The position numbers were made by a program, and so were the translations under genes. A model generated the notes under the pieces. The model did not search any database. It saw only the letters and a program-made list of their open reading frames with translations, and was not told where the DNA came from. DNA of 64,000 bases from Congeria kusceri (lineage: Eukaryota > Mollusca > Bivalvia > Myida > Dreissenidae). Each line of letters opens with the position of its first letter. The stretch's first letter is position 1. The DNA lies in contig CM051032.1 of assembly GCA_027627225.1 (NCBI GenBank), positions 66,994,320 through 67,058,319 on the forward strand, given 5' to 3'. Below are positions 1 to 12,613 of this stretch, piece by piece.

Positions 1-370
1 TGCATTTGCATTTAATGCAAAATTTACGACATTACTAAATATGGACATAATTTCTACCGTTAATTCGTCATTATTCGCGGCTGTGTTGAAACCACGACTG
101 CAGTTCAGGCTTAGTGTTGTGTAACCCTTCGGGCGATGCGGTATGCGTGGGCTACATTTAAATCGCCACCTGGAACCCACAGGCAAACAGACCAGCTTAT
201 TGTTTGACTAAACAATTATATTCTAGAGTAAAAGATCTTTTTGTAGCACAACACCTTTGAATTATATCTGCAGCAGTTGTTTTGAGAACAGTCAACCTAC
301 ACCACATTGCGTCGCCAACATTTTGTTTCCGCGTTATTCTGTCTGTAAATGAATTCGGTCACTTTCCTTG
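1..370. other. No gene seen
   Basis: Unique-looking AT-rich sequence with no frame above noise and no recognisable repeat. It ends at the first TIR element. Confidence 0.5.
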
Positions 371-707
371 GGCGTAACCATAATATGTTTGTTTCAGGTT
401 ACCCGACCTACCCGAAAAAAATGCCCTGATCCTAGAACATTTTATTGGAGTTGTCAGATATTTTTTTGTTTTATTTATGTTTTTTCAGTAATTAAATGTA
501 TTTTTTTGGTTAAATATGTGTTTTGTTTTGATAGAATCCGCTTTCAAACAATGTTTAAAGATATTACAGATATGTTTTTAATATTAATTCAGATTTAGAA
601 TCTTGAAGTTGACCATTTACTTAATAACAAAAGATAATAAAAAAATAAATCCCTACCTACCCTAATTTTTTTGGTCATGTAACTGAAACAAACATATTTT
701 TTACGCC
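371..707. mobile_element. TIR element (MITE), family M1, copy 1
   Basis: Short non-coding element with inverted ends. The left end reads GGCGTAAC, then TTTGTTTCAGGTTACCC. The right end reads in reverse as CTGAAACAAACATA and closes with TTACGCC. The same arrangement and interior recur at 26237-26572 and 42806-43513, which supports a dispersed family of about 337 bp. The small frame at 368-598 lies inside it and is not a gene. The superfamily is not assigned because target duplications are not clear. Confidence 0.75.
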
Positions 708-1443
708 TTACATAACATTAAATCGTAATAGAATGTTATCTTTATACAGAAATTAGAAAATTGTATATTGATAAATATTTATTGGAAAAGACCAAGGACC
801 CGTCTTATTAAACATCGTAGGACATATTTACATTACGATACAATTTTCGAAGAAGCATAAATGCTAAGCACCAACATCTTTGATTACTTTATTTCAGTAA
901 TTCTATTCATTTCCTTGGTATCTTTCACATGTCATTTATTTCAGGAACATACTGAGCATAAATGTATATATTTTTTTAACTACACAATTCAGTCGTAACT
1001 TAAACTTGTCGTAAGATCTTTGATAAGACAGGGCCCAAATGTTTTTAAATTTGTTGAATGAAGTCTGAAAATGATCGAATTAATAACAACCTTGCATTAT
1101 ATGTTAACAATTCAAACTCGGAAATTTGTTTAATCTTTATTATGATTGACTTTCTTATATACTTGTTTCTTGTGTAATGATAGACCTCTCGCTGTAATTC
1201 ATGTATGTGTAAATGTATTTCATGTGTACTTTATTTACATACCATTTACATACCAGTTACGTGACTTATTTATTGTAAATATGTATATGTAATATGTATT
1301 GTATACTCATGGACAGATGTCCAATGTATAAAGTAATAAACTCTAAAACACTATCTACATAAAGAATGTTGCGTTGTTTAACAGAAGTATTATGTAATGC
1401 TGATACAACTGGAATTTCATATTACGTTGTATTTTACATTGTC
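708..1443. other. No gene seen; AT-rich spacer
   Basis: AT-rich sequence with many short A and T runs and no convincing reading frame, up to the start of the 56-bp satellite. Confidence 0.5.
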
Positions 1444-4400
1444 TAGCAATGCGATAATCAAACATGTTCTAGGTATAGCTAGCTATAGCTACATGTCCCT
1501 TGCAATGCGATAATCAAACATGTTCTAGGTATAGATAGCTACAGCTACATGTCCCTAGCAATGCGATAATCAAACATGTTCTAGGTATAGCTAGCTATAG
1601 CTACATGTCCCTTGCAATGCGATAATCAAACATGTTCTAGGTATAGCTAGCTATAGCTACATGTCCCTTGCAATGCGAGCATCAAACATGTTCTAGGTAT
1701 AGCTAGCTATAGCTACATGTCCCTTGCAATGCGATAATCAAACATGTTCTAGGTATAGCTAGCTATAGCTACATGTCCCTAGCAATGCGATAATCAAACA
1801 TGTTCTAGGTATAGCTAGCTATAGCTACATGTCCCTTGCAATGCGATAATCAAACATGTTCTAGGTATAGCTAGCTATAGCTACATGTCCCTTGCAATGC
1901 GAGCATCAAACATGTTCTAGGTATAGCTAGCTATAGCTACATGTCCCTTGCAATGCGATAATCAAACATGTTCTAGGTATAGCTAGCTATAGCTACATGT
2001 CCCTAGCAATGCGATAATCAAACATGTTCTAGGTATAGCTAGCTATAGCTACATGTCCCTTGCAATGCGATAATCAAACATGTTCTAGGTATAGATAGCT
2101 ACAGCTACATGTCCCTAGCAATGCGATAATCAAACATGTTCTAGGTATAGCTAGCTATAGCTACATGTCCCTTGCAATGCGATAATCAAACATGTTCTAG
2201 GTATAGCTAGCTATAGCTACATGTCCCTTGCAATGCGAGCATCAAACATGTTCTAGGTATAGCTAGCTATAGCTACATGTCCCTTGCAATGCGATAATCA
2301 AACATGTTCTAGGTATAGCTAGCTATAGCTACATGTCCCTAGCAATGCGATAATCAAATATGTTCTAGGTATAGCTAGCTATAGCTACATGTCCCTTGCA
2401 ATGCGATAATCAAACATGTTCCAGGTATAGCTAGCTATAGCTACATGTCCCTTGCAATGCGAGCATCAAACATGTTCTAGGTATAGCTAGCTATAGCTAC
2501 ATGTCCCTTGCAATGCGATAATCAAACATGTCCTAGGTATAGCTAGCTATAGCTACATGTCCCTAGCAATGCGATAATCAAACATGTTCTAGGTATAGCT
2601 AGCTATAGCTACATGTCCCTTGCAATGCGATAATCAAACATGTTCTAGGTATAGCTAGCTATAGCTACATGTCCCTTGCAATGCGAGCATCAAACATGTT
2701 CTAGGTATAGCTAGCTATAGCTACATGTCCCTTGCAATTCGATGGTCTAGGTATAGCTAGCTTTAGCTACATGTCCCTTGCAATGCGATAATCAAACATG
2801 TTCTAGGTATAGCTAGCTATAGCTACATGTCCCTTGCAATGCGAGCATCAAACATCTTCTAGGTATAGCTAGCTATAGCTACATGTCCCTTGCAATGCGA
2901 TAACCAAACATGTTCTAGGTATAGCTAGCTATAGCTACATGTCCCTTGCAATGCGATAATCAAACATGTTCTAGGTATAGCTAGCTATAGCTACATGTCC
3001 CTTGCAATGCGAGCATCAAACATGGTCTAGGTATAGCTAACTATAGCTACATGTCCCTTGCAATGCGAGCATCAAACATGTTTTTGGTATAGCTAGCTAT
3101 AGCTATATGTCCCTTGCAATGCGATAATCAAACATGTTCTAGGTATTGCTAGCTATAGCTACATGTCCCTAGCAATGCGAGAATCAAACATGTTCTAGGT
3201 ATAGCTAGCTATAGCTACATGTCACTTGCAATGCGATAATCAAACATGTTCTAGGTATAGCTAGCTATAGCTACATGTCCCTTGCAATGCGATAATCAAA
3301 CATGTTCTAGGTATAGCTAGCTATAGCTACATGTCCCTAGCAATGCGATAATCAAACATGTTCTAGGTATAGCTAGCTATAGCTACATGTCCCTTGCAAT
3401 GCGATAATCAAACATGTTCTAGGTATAGCTAGCTATAGCTACATGTCCCTTGCAATGCGAGCATCAAACATGTTCTAGGTATAGCTAGCTATAGCTACAT
3501 GACCCTTGCAATGCGAGCATCAAACATGGTCTAGGTATTGCTAGCTATAGCTACATGTCCCTTGCAATGCGAGCATCAAACATGTTCTAGGTATAGCTAG
3601 CTATAGCTACATGTCCCTTGCAATGCGAGCATCAAACATGTTCTAGGTATAGCTAGCTATAGCTACATGTCCGTTGCAATGCGAGCATCAAACATGTTCT
3701 AGGTATTGCTATCGATAGCTACATGTCCCTAGCAATGCGAGAATCAAACATGTGCTAGGTTTAGATAGCTATAGCTACATGTTCCTTGCAATGCGAGCAT
3801 CAAACATGTTCTAGGTATAGCTAGCTATAGCTACATGTCCGTTGCAGTGCGAGCATCAAACATGTTCTAGGTAAAGCTAGCTATAGCTTCATGTCCGTTG
3901 CAATGCGAGAATCAAACATGTTCTAGGTATTGCTAGCTATAGCTACATGTCCCTAGCAATGCGAGAATCAAACATATGCTAGGTATAGCTAGCTATAGCT
4001 ACATGTCCCTTGCAATGCGAGCATCAAACATGTTCTAGGTATAGCTAGCTATAGCTACATGTCCCTTGCAATGCGAGCATCAAACATGTTCGAAGTATAG
4101 CTAGCTATCGCTACATGTCCCTTGCAAGAATGAAACATGTTCTAGGTATTGCTAGCTATAGCCACACGTCCCTTGCAATGCGAGCATCAAACATGTTCTA
4201 GGTATAGCTAGCTATAGCTACATGTCCCTTGCAATGCGATAATGAATCATGTTCTAGGTATAGCTAGCTATAGCTACATGTCCCTTGCAATGCGATAATC
4301 AAACATGTTTTAGGTATAGCTTGCTATAGCTACATGTCCCTAGCAATGCGATAATCAAACATGTTCCAGGTATAGCTAGCTATAGCTACATGTCCCTTGC

Positions 4401-6028
4401 AATGCGATAATCAAACATGTTCTAGGTATAGCTAGCTATAGCTACATGTCCCTTGCAATGCGAGCATCAAACATGTTCTAGGTACAGCGAGCTATAGCTA
4501 CATGACCCTTGCAATGCGAGCATCAAACATGGTCTAGGTATAGCTAGCTATAGCTACATGTCCCTTGCAATGCGAGCATCAAACATGTTCTAGGTATAGC
4601 TAGCTATAGCTACATGTCCCTTGCAATGCGAGCATCAAACATGTTCTAGGTATAGCTAGCTATAGCTGCATGTACGTTGCAATGCGAGAATCAAACATGT
4701 TCTAGGTATTGCTATCTATAGCTACATGTTCCTAGCAATGCGAGAATCAAACATGTGCTAGGTATAGCTAGCTATAGCTACATGACCGTTGCAGTGCGAG
4801 CATCAAACATGTTCTAGGTATAGCTAGCTATAGCTACATGTCCGTTGCAATGCGAGAATCAAACATGTTCTAGGTATTGCTAGCTATAGCTACATGTCCG
4901 TTGCAATGCGAGAATCAAACATGTTCTAGGTATTGCTAGCTATAGCTACATGTCCCTAGCAATGCGAGAATCAAACATGTGCTAGGTATAGCTAGCTGTA
5001 GCTACATGTCCCTTGCAATGCGAGAATCAAACATGTTCTAGGTATTGCTAGCTATAGCTACATGTCCCTTGCAATGCGAGCATCAAACATGTTCTAGGTA
5101 TTGCTAGCTATAGCTACATGTCCCTTGCAATGCGAGCATCAAACATGTTCTAGGTATAGCTAGCTATAGCTACATGTCCCTTGCAATGCGAGCATCAAAC
5201 ATGTTCTAGGTATAGCTTGCTATAGCTACAAGTCCCTTGCCATGCGAGCATCAAACATGTTCGAAGTATAGCTAGCTATAGCTACATGTCCGTTGCAATG
5301 CGAGAATCAAACATGTTCTAGGTATTGCTAGCTATAGCTACATGTCCCTAGCAATGCGAGAATCAAACATGTTCTAGGTATAGCTAGCTATAGCTACATG
5401 TCCCTTGCAATGCGAGCATCAAACATGTTCTAGGTGTAGCTAGCTATAGCTACATGTCCCTTGCAATGCGAGCATCAAACATGTTCTAGGTATAGCTAGC
5501 TATAGCTACATGTCCCTTGCAATGCGAGCATCAAACAAGTTCTATGTATAGCTAGCTATAGCTACATGTCCCTTGCAATGCGAGCATCAAACATGTTCGA
5601 AGTATAGCTAGCTATAGCTACATGTCCGTTGCAATGCGAGAATCAAACATGTTCTAGGTATTGCTGGCTATAGCTACATGTCCCTAGCAATGCGAGAATC
5701 AAACATGTGCTAGGTATAGCTAGCTATAGCTACATGTCCCTTGCAATGCGAGCATCAAACATGTTCTAGGTAAAGCTAGCTATAGCTACATGTCCGTTGC
5801 AATGCGAGAATCAAACATGTTTTAGGTATTGCTAGCTATAGCTACATGTCCCTTGCAATGCGAGCATCAAACATGTTCTAGGTATTGCTAGCTATAGCTA
5901 CATGTCCCTTGCAATGCGAGCATCAAACATGTTCTAGGTATAGCTAGCTACATGTCCCTTGCAATGCGAGCATCAAACATGTTCTAGGTATTGCTAGCTA
6001 TATCTGATATAGCTATATTTCCCTTGCA
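1444..6028. repeat. 56-bp satellite array, about 80 copies
   Basis: Head-to-tail array with a 56-bp unit containing CAATGCGATAATCAAACATG followed by TTCTAGGTATAGCTAGC and TATAGCTACATGTCCCTTG. Each unit carries the perfect 14-bp palindrome TATAGCTAGCTATA and two ACATGT hexamers. Variants are GATAATC, GAGCATC or GAGAATC in the first third and CCCTTG or CCCTAG at the end. The left part is almost uniform and ordered in 4-unit blocks. The right part (after about 3.0 kb) is more diverged and rich in GAGCATC and GAGAATC. Units near 2738, 4123 and 5950 are truncated. There are no unique spacers, so it is not a CRISPR array. Confidence 0.97.
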
Positions 6029-6277
6029 TGTATTTTTTTCTTTGTTTAAGGAAGTCATACTTGTGCAAGTTTAAAGCCTCAACCCTTACCGCAATGCAGT
6101 CTGAAATGACAATGACAATCGGCTTATTTGTACTGAAAGGCCTCCGGTCCATAATACAGGCATTCAAGAATCAAACACTTGTAGTGAAATTGTTTACAGA
6201 CATGAGTAAAAAAAATAGCAATGTGTGTGACATATAAGCATACAATACAATTCATATTGAATACATGTATATGGAAA
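6029..6277. other. Short spacer between two satellites
   Basis: A 69-codon frame (6028-6237) begins in the end of the first satellite. It shows no recognisable domain and I do not call it a gene. Confidence 0.4.
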
Positions 6278-6719
6278 AAATGAATACCCTTGCCGATATC
6301 TCAGCATTTTAATAAAGAATGCAAAGCAATGTGCAATCAAAGACGCAAACTGCTACCGATATCTCAGCCGTTTTAATAAGTGAAAAATGACAAGCAATGC
6401 AACCTGAAAGATGCAAACACCTACCGTTATCTTAGCGTTTTAGTGAACAATGCAATTAATGAAACCTGAAAAATGCAAAGCCCTGAGGTATCTCAGCGTT
6501 TTAGTAAAGAATGCAAAGTTTCAGCCCATTATCGAAAGCTCAGCATTTCAGTGAAGATTGCAAAGCAATGTATATCTGAAAGACGCAAGCCGCTACCGAT
6601 ATCTTAGCCTTTTCAATGAAATTGAAATGCAATGCATACTGAAGGATGCAAACTATAACCAACTGCGTTTAAGTGAAGAATACAAAACCATGCAACTGGA
6701 AAGATAAAAAATCTCCGAC
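6278..6719. repeat. Decayed left edge of the 67-bp satellite
   Basis: Six or so strongly diverged units of about 65-75 bp, recognisable by GAATGCAAAGCAATG, CTGAAAGACGCAAAC, CTACCGATATCTCAGC and TTTTAGTGAA. They align with the core array that follows and look like older, unhomogenised copies. Confidence 0.8.
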
Positions 6720-7960
6720 TGATATCACAGCATTTAGTGAAGAATGCAAAGCAATGCAACCTGAAATACGCACAACTCTACACATATTGCGGCCTGTTAT
6801 ATAGTGAATAATGCACAGCATTGCAACCTGAAATACGCACAACTCTACACATATTGCGGCCTGTTAGTGAATAATGCACAGCATTGCAACCTGAAATACG
6901 CACAACTCTACACATATTGCGGCCTGTTATATAGTGAATAATGCAAAGCAATGCAACCTGAAATACGCACAACTCTACACATATTGCGGCCTGTTATATA
7001 GTGAATAATGCACAGCATTGCAACCGGAAATACGCACAACTCTACACATATTGCGGCCTGTTATATAGTGAATAATGCACAGCATTGCAACCTGAAATAC
7101 GCACAACTCTACACATATTGCGGCCTGTTATATAGTGAATAATGCACAGCATTGCAACCTGAAATACGCACAACTCTACACATATTGCGGCCTGTTATAT
7201 AGTGAATAATGCACAGCATTGCAACCTGAAATACGCACAACTCTACACATATTGCGGCCTGTTATATAGTGAATAATGCAAAGCAATGCAACCTGAAATA
7301 CGCACAACTCTACACATATTGCGGCCTGTTATATAGTGAATAATGCACAGCATTGCAACCGGAAATACGCACAACTCTACACATATTGCGGCCTGTTATA
7401 TTGTGAATAATGCACAGCATTGCAACCTGAAATACGCACAACTCTACACATATTGCGGCCTGTTATATAGTGAATAATGCACAGCATTGCAACCTGAAAT
7501 ACGCACAACTCTACACATATTGCGGCCTGTTATATAGTGAATAATGCACAGCATTGCAACCTGAAATACGCACAACTCTACACATATTGCGGCCTGTTAT
7601 ATTGTGAATAATGCACAGCATTGCAACCTGAAATACGCACAACTATACACATATTGCGGCCTGTTATATTGTGAATAATGCACAGCATTGCAACCTGAAA
7701 TACGCACAACTCTACGCATATTGCGGCCTGTTATATAGTGAATAATGCACAGCATTGCAACCTGAAATACGCACAACTCTACACATATTGCGGCCTGTTA
7801 TATAGTGAATAATGCACAGCATTGCAACCTGAAATACGCACAACTCTACACATATTGCGGCCTGTTATATAGTGAATAATGCAAAGCATTGCAACCTGAA
7901 ATACGCACAACTCTACACATATTGCGGCCTGTTAGTGAATAATGCACAGCATTGCAACGT
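6720..7960. repeat. 67-bp satellite core, about 18 copies
   Basis: Nearly identical tandem units reading GTGAATAATGCACAGCATTG, CAACCTGAAATACGCACAAC, TCTACACATATTGCGGCCTG and TTATATA. A few units lack TATA and are 63 bp long (for example near 6867 and 7934). Minor variants are CAAAGCAATG for CACAGCATTG and TTATATTG for TTATATAG. Minus-strand frames across it are repeat artefacts. Confidence 0.95.
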
Positions 7961-8185
7961 TTATATAAGATGCAAACCCACTGCCAGTATCTTAGAGTTT
8001 TAGTGATTAATGCACCGATATTCAACAAAAATATGTAAACCATACCGTTACACGTGACAAATGAAAGGCAACTTAGGAGGCAAACCAAAACCGATATAGC
8101 AGCATTTGAGTGAAGAACGCAGAATAATGCAAGGTGAAGATACAAACCCCAGCCGATACATCTCAGCGTTTAGAGAGATTCCAAC
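7961..8185. repeat. Decayed right edge of the 67-bp satellite
   Basis: Three or so degenerate units, with motifs such as GATGCAAACCCACTGCCAG, TTAGAGTTTTAGTGA and CCGATACATCTCAGCGTTTAG. They resemble the left edge more than the core, as expected when only the middle of an array is homogenised. Confidence 0.7.
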
Positions 8186-10390
8186 CGCATAGTTAAAGGT
8201 TGACACATTTACAGTTGTACATCCCCATCGATCATCAGCCTAGTGCGGGGGAGGCCTCGCTAGCTCCTTCAGACATTGTATTACATATGCCTGCGGGTCC
8301 ATAGCCGCGCGCTTAATTAATTAAAACTTCATTGCCATTTTGACGACGTTATTTTTATTTGAGTTTGTTGCGGATATAATACTAAATGCCATCGTAATAA
8401 TTTGTATTTGTTTTCTTAGTCAGCATGCCGCCTCCTAATTGTTGTTACAAGAATGCGGATTACTCATTTGCTGTAACAGTCAGATGACGATGACAGAGAC
8501 AGGAGGGAACATGCTGGATGTCAGTGTACTCACCAACATCATGCTGATGTACGGCGGGGTGGGGGTGGGGGTCACATGTCACATGGGACGCATTTGCGGG
8601 GGCATATGCAATTATAACATGTTCTTTTATGATTGCTTAAAGGGGACTTCTTGTGCGTGTGTGCTAACACGATCTTTTGCGTAAGTACAGAGGGTCTGTC
8701 TTTGCGATGGTCAACATTCAGTTACAACATGATCCTTTAATGAGCTCAGGCGGGATCTCTCCGGGTGCGCATATTCACTTGAGTAGTTTTTTTTCCACGG
8801 GATTTCTTGAGGGTCCACATGTGTGTCCGACACCACGACATGTTCACTCAAAACATGTCATAACCTGTATGCGTAACAGTCTGGATGGTGGCTTTCTTAC
8901 AGGGCGCGTGGATGTTCGATATCATTGATCTCACTCAAAACAAATTATTGTTTGTGGGCATACGGAGGACATTTCTTAGACATGGGAACATGTATGTTAG
9001 GTATCAGGGCATGTACAATTCATTCACTGTGCATCACATTAGTATGTGAAGTCAGACGGTTTTAAATTTCAATTTGTATTTAATTAACAATTGCCAATTG
9101 AAATTCATAATCTTCATGCAGGTATACACAAAACATAAGTACTTGTACCTATATAAATCTTTGGGAGTGCATGATATCATAGAGTGTCGATACATCTTTA
9201 AACGCGTTTCAGGCTGTGTACATCAAATTAATCAGCGTTTAATACGTTTTTAGCGTTTTTTATAACGTTGATATAATCTGAAACATGGATTTTTGCAATG
9301 ATTTTTTTCATGACACGTGTTGGCGTAATAATGATATAAAACAACCAAGCAATTATGTTACAGTTGGTATTTGTCTTTCATGATTATTCTTTTTGTGTGT
9401 GAATTATACTGTTAAATACGGAGGTTAATTAAGCAAACGTAATTGCTTTTGTCGTTGAAATGTTCATGGTACAATTGTCTGACAAAATAGTACTAAAGAA
9501 CGGTAAATTTGAGCTCCTTATTAGAAGTCCCCATTCTTTAGTTCATTCCTTGACCCGTAAGTGTTACTTAGGCCGAAGAACAAAGGATTGTAACATTGTA
9601 ACAATTTTAGAAACTTTAGATTTCTTATCAGTATCTTCGTTTTCATTTCGATCAAACGATCAAAAGCTTTGTTACAATTTTTTTCTCGGTTCGTCAGAAA
9701 GGTTATTATTTTCAATATTCCACTCTCTGACCTATATCGGACTCGCAACGCTTAATTGGTTACGAATGTATACTGATCTAATAGGTTCGTATCGATTACG
9801 GCATTAGCGGTTACACGCCACTAATACAAAGTTATCTCTTTAAGACGAGATTGACACGTCCGTTTGATTGCCAATATTTAACATGATATATTGTTACCAG
9901 AACAAGTCGATAGCAATGTGAATAACAATATTACAAGTTTAAACATTGTTACGACTAAACGGTGTTTTTTAGAAGAGTTGTATTTGCGGATTGATCTGCC
10001 ATACATGACATTTGGCGGCCCAAGATTATATCATTTATTAAAGCATTGATAATAGCAAGTGCACTTAAAGCAACTGTTTTTAAGAAGTACATTTGACATT
10101 ATTCTAGAAAAAGAAACTAAAACAAAAAAACAGAACTAAAACAAACAAACAAACAAACAGTTCAATATTCAGAATATTCCGCATTTATTGTTCGTTTCAG
10201 ATCAATATTTCCCTTAATATTTTTTTTATTTCTTTATAGCCTTGTTCCTTAATAATAATACATGTATTTTCATTTTTCAACTGAAAATCATGCATTAATA
10301 CCGGCATAATATATAAAATGCATGTACGCATATTCCGACAACATGTCATATGCAGGCGACCACCTCGATATGACGGTTGAACATTTATTT
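8186..10390. other. No gene seen
   Basis: About 2.2 kb without a supported gene. Frames at 8439-8684, 8677-8928 and 9460-9807 (115 codons) have no recognisable domain, no supporting splice context and ordinary low-complexity composition. I treat them as chance frames. Confidence 0.45.
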
Positions 10391-10653
10391 AAGGCGTGTC
10401 GTGGGAACACCGGGCTTAATGCATGTGCGAGAAGTGTCGTCCCGGATTAGCCTGTGCAGTGCGTAAAGTGTCGACCCGCACGGTACTTTCCGCTTTTATA
10501 GTATTTTCTGTTTCAAGGAAATCTCTTCTAAACATAAATCCACTGGAGGCGGAAAGTGTCGTCCCGGGTTAGCCTATGCGGACTGCACAGGCTAATCCGG
10601 GACGACACTTTACGCACATGTGCATTTAGCCCGGTTTTTCCACTACACGCCTC
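10391..10653. mobile_element. Foldback MITE, family M2, copy 1
   Basis: Full-length copy beginning AGGCGTGTCGTGGGAACACC and ending with the inverse CCACTACACGCCTC. Internal inverted segments (GTCGTCCCGGATTAGCCTG and its reverse) let most of the element fold. Other copies are at 12496, 13402, 25366 and 43930. I associate this family with dreissenid mussels; that is recall, not a search. Confidence 0.85.
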
Positions 10654-10804
10654 ATTTCATTTTTTTCTCTTATAAACTGTGTAACGTATATTTTTGCAAA
10701 CTTTGCGCCTGCTTGGTCGCTAAAAACTAAAAAATCTTCCCACATAAAAACTGACTAGTTTAGAGTGGAAACATCGTCCATGGGATAGTGGGAACAACTT
10801 GTAT

Positions 10805-11020
10805 GGTTTACTGTAAAATCATTTTTATTTCGCGATGACTACATTTTGTGCATTTTTGGAAAACGGCTTATTCGCGAGGTCCTAATTTTCGCGCATTTTT
10901 CATTTTCATTCATAATCGTGCCAAAGGAAAATTTACGCTGCGTCTTTAATTGGCGTTTTGTTTGGACCGCGAAATACGCGATAGTTAGACCACTGCGGAA
11001 TTAAACGAGTTTACAGTACC
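10805..11020. mobile_element. Short TIR element
   Basis: The left end GGTTTACTGTAAA and right end GAGTTTACAGTACC are imperfect inverses. Just inside, TTTCGCGATGAC faces CCGCGAAATACGCGA. About 216 bp and non-coding, consistent with a MITE. Single copy here. Confidence 0.6.
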
Positions 11021-11024
11021 TCTT

Positions 11025-11250
11025 TTGGTTTTCAATTGGTAATTAAGGATTTCGACTTGGTCATGCTTTTACTTTGCATGGGCAAAATGGATTCTACTAA
11101 GTATGTTTGTTTTTTGTTTGTAAAAATGTTTGTGTGTGTGTGTGTTTTGTTTTTTTTTTGGTTTTCAGTTGGTACGACTTGGTCAGACTTTTGCTTTGCA
11201 TGGGCAAAATGGATTTTTATTTAATGTTTGTTTTTATTTGTAAAAATGTT
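11025..11250. repeat. Tandem duplication, about 130 bp
   Basis: Two diverged direct copies sharing TTGGTTTTCA, GACTTGGTCA, CTTTGCATGGGCAAAATGGA and GTTTGTAAAAATGTT, separated by a (GT)n run near 11127. The small overlapping frames at 11036-11289 come from this duplication. Confidence 0.75.
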
Positions 11251-12040
11251 GGACGACCGTCGTACCCGTATGATAGTTTAAATCAATGATAGCCTTACTG
11301 CGCATTCCTAAGATCATTGCTTCTGAAAGAACTGGGTAGTCTTGAACTTGACGGTTGTGTAAATTTTGTGAAACGTGCGAAGAAAACAGCTTCGAAAAGT
11401 TGAGAAATGCGCAAGTGTTACCATGCCTACGCCTCATATAATATTACTTTATTACAAAATCATAGCTTGACCTTTCTGACCTTGATACTATATGTTCTAT
11501 AATGTGCAGATACTCACATTCTTCATATGATTCTTTGATTTGTTATTTAATCGAAATCAAACCGAGATAGGCGTTTTGTTAATAACCAATTTTCAGCACA
11601 TATCCAGAATCTATCTATCACTGAGTCGCTTTAACTATGGTCACACTGTCATTATTGACATATTGCGTACAGACAAATTGGGTTTAAATTTGCGCGAAAA
11701 CAAAGCATGCTCAACACATCACTCTGTTTCACATTTTAACATTATTTCCTCACCTGTTCGTGACTGCAACCGAAACAAAACATTTGCGATCTTACATTGC
11801 AGATGTTACCAAGTGGGAAATGACTAACAACGGGATGGCATAAGATAATGTACACGTGTCAAATGTCTATTAAAGTATGAATACAGCTACACGTATTGTT
11901 ATTTAGTTAAAGTATATTAAAGGGTATTTCTTTGCGTGGTGTGCACATTGTATAACCTAAGTATTATTGTCAGTGCATGACCTGCATACTTCTCAGTTGG
12001 AAGAAAGCCTAGTTTTCCAAAGTCTGTTAGTGCAACTACA
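11251..12040. other. No gene seen
   Basis: A frame at 11540-11827 has no recognisable domain. Nothing else stands out. Confidence 0.4.
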
Positions 12041-12388
12041 GGCCCCGTGTTCACAAAACAAGTTAAGCCTGATTTTCCGGTTTAAGATTAACTTGAGCCA
12101 GATATTTTAGGATCAGGCTGAAAAATTGCGTTAAAAAAAAACCCGGATCAATTTTAATTGTTGATCAAATATATATTATACATGAGTATGAACTCCTCTT
12201 GACGTATGTTTCTATCTGATGTGAAGTTTTTAATCAAAATGTAATAAAAATGTTTGTTTATTTAATCTAGAACACAAGTTATTTCAAAAATAAAACATTT
12301 TTCCGACTCGGCTCAGTTGAGCTGGAAGATCAAGTTCAGCTAAGATTGATCTTGATCCTGCAGTTAATTCCTTTGTGAACATGGGGCC
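12041..12388. mobile_element. TIR element (MITE), family M3
   Basis: The ends GGCCCCGTGTTCACAAA (12041-12057) and TTTGTGAACATGGGGCC (12372-12388) are inverted with one mismatch over 17 bp, bounding a 348-bp non-coding element. A relative with the same left end occurs at 34623-34840. Confidence 0.8.
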
Positions 12389-12495
12389 AGGTATTGCAAA
12401 GTATTAGGGTATTTCCCTACAATTGTATAGTTTGTGAAGTTTGTATATATACATGGTATCATAGTTCGATTGGGTCATATATCGATATAATATAG

Positions 12496-12552
12496 GAGGC
12501 GTGTCGTGGGAAAACCGGGCTTAATACATGTTCGTAAAGTGTCGCCCCGGAT
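12496..12552. mobile_element. Family M2 fragment, copy 2
   Basis: Only the first 55-60 bp of the M2 family remain (GAGGCGTGTCGTGGGAAAAC to GTCGCCCCGGAT). The rest is replaced by unrelated sequence. Confidence 0.75.
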
Positions 12553-12572
12553 CTTTGTATATTTGCAAACGC

Positions 12573-12613
12573 TGACGTATGTTTGACGTATGACGTATGA
12601 CGTATGACGTATG
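12573..12613. repeat. TGACGTA short tandem array
   Basis: Six copies of a 7-bp TGACGTA unit, two of them separated by GTTT. TGACGTA resembles a CREB/ATF half-site, but a regulatory role is speculation. Confidence 0.8.

Noticed and set aside
1444..6028. CRISPR array
   Set aside because: Units are strictly head-to-tail with no unique spacers, no cas genes, and the window is eukaryotic.
9460..9807. 115-residue protein
   Set aside because: No recognisable domain, and the opposite strand is also open over much of it.
12573..12613. CRE enhancer
   Set aside because: TGACGTA repeats resemble CRE half-sites but form a simple tandem array with no gene nearby.
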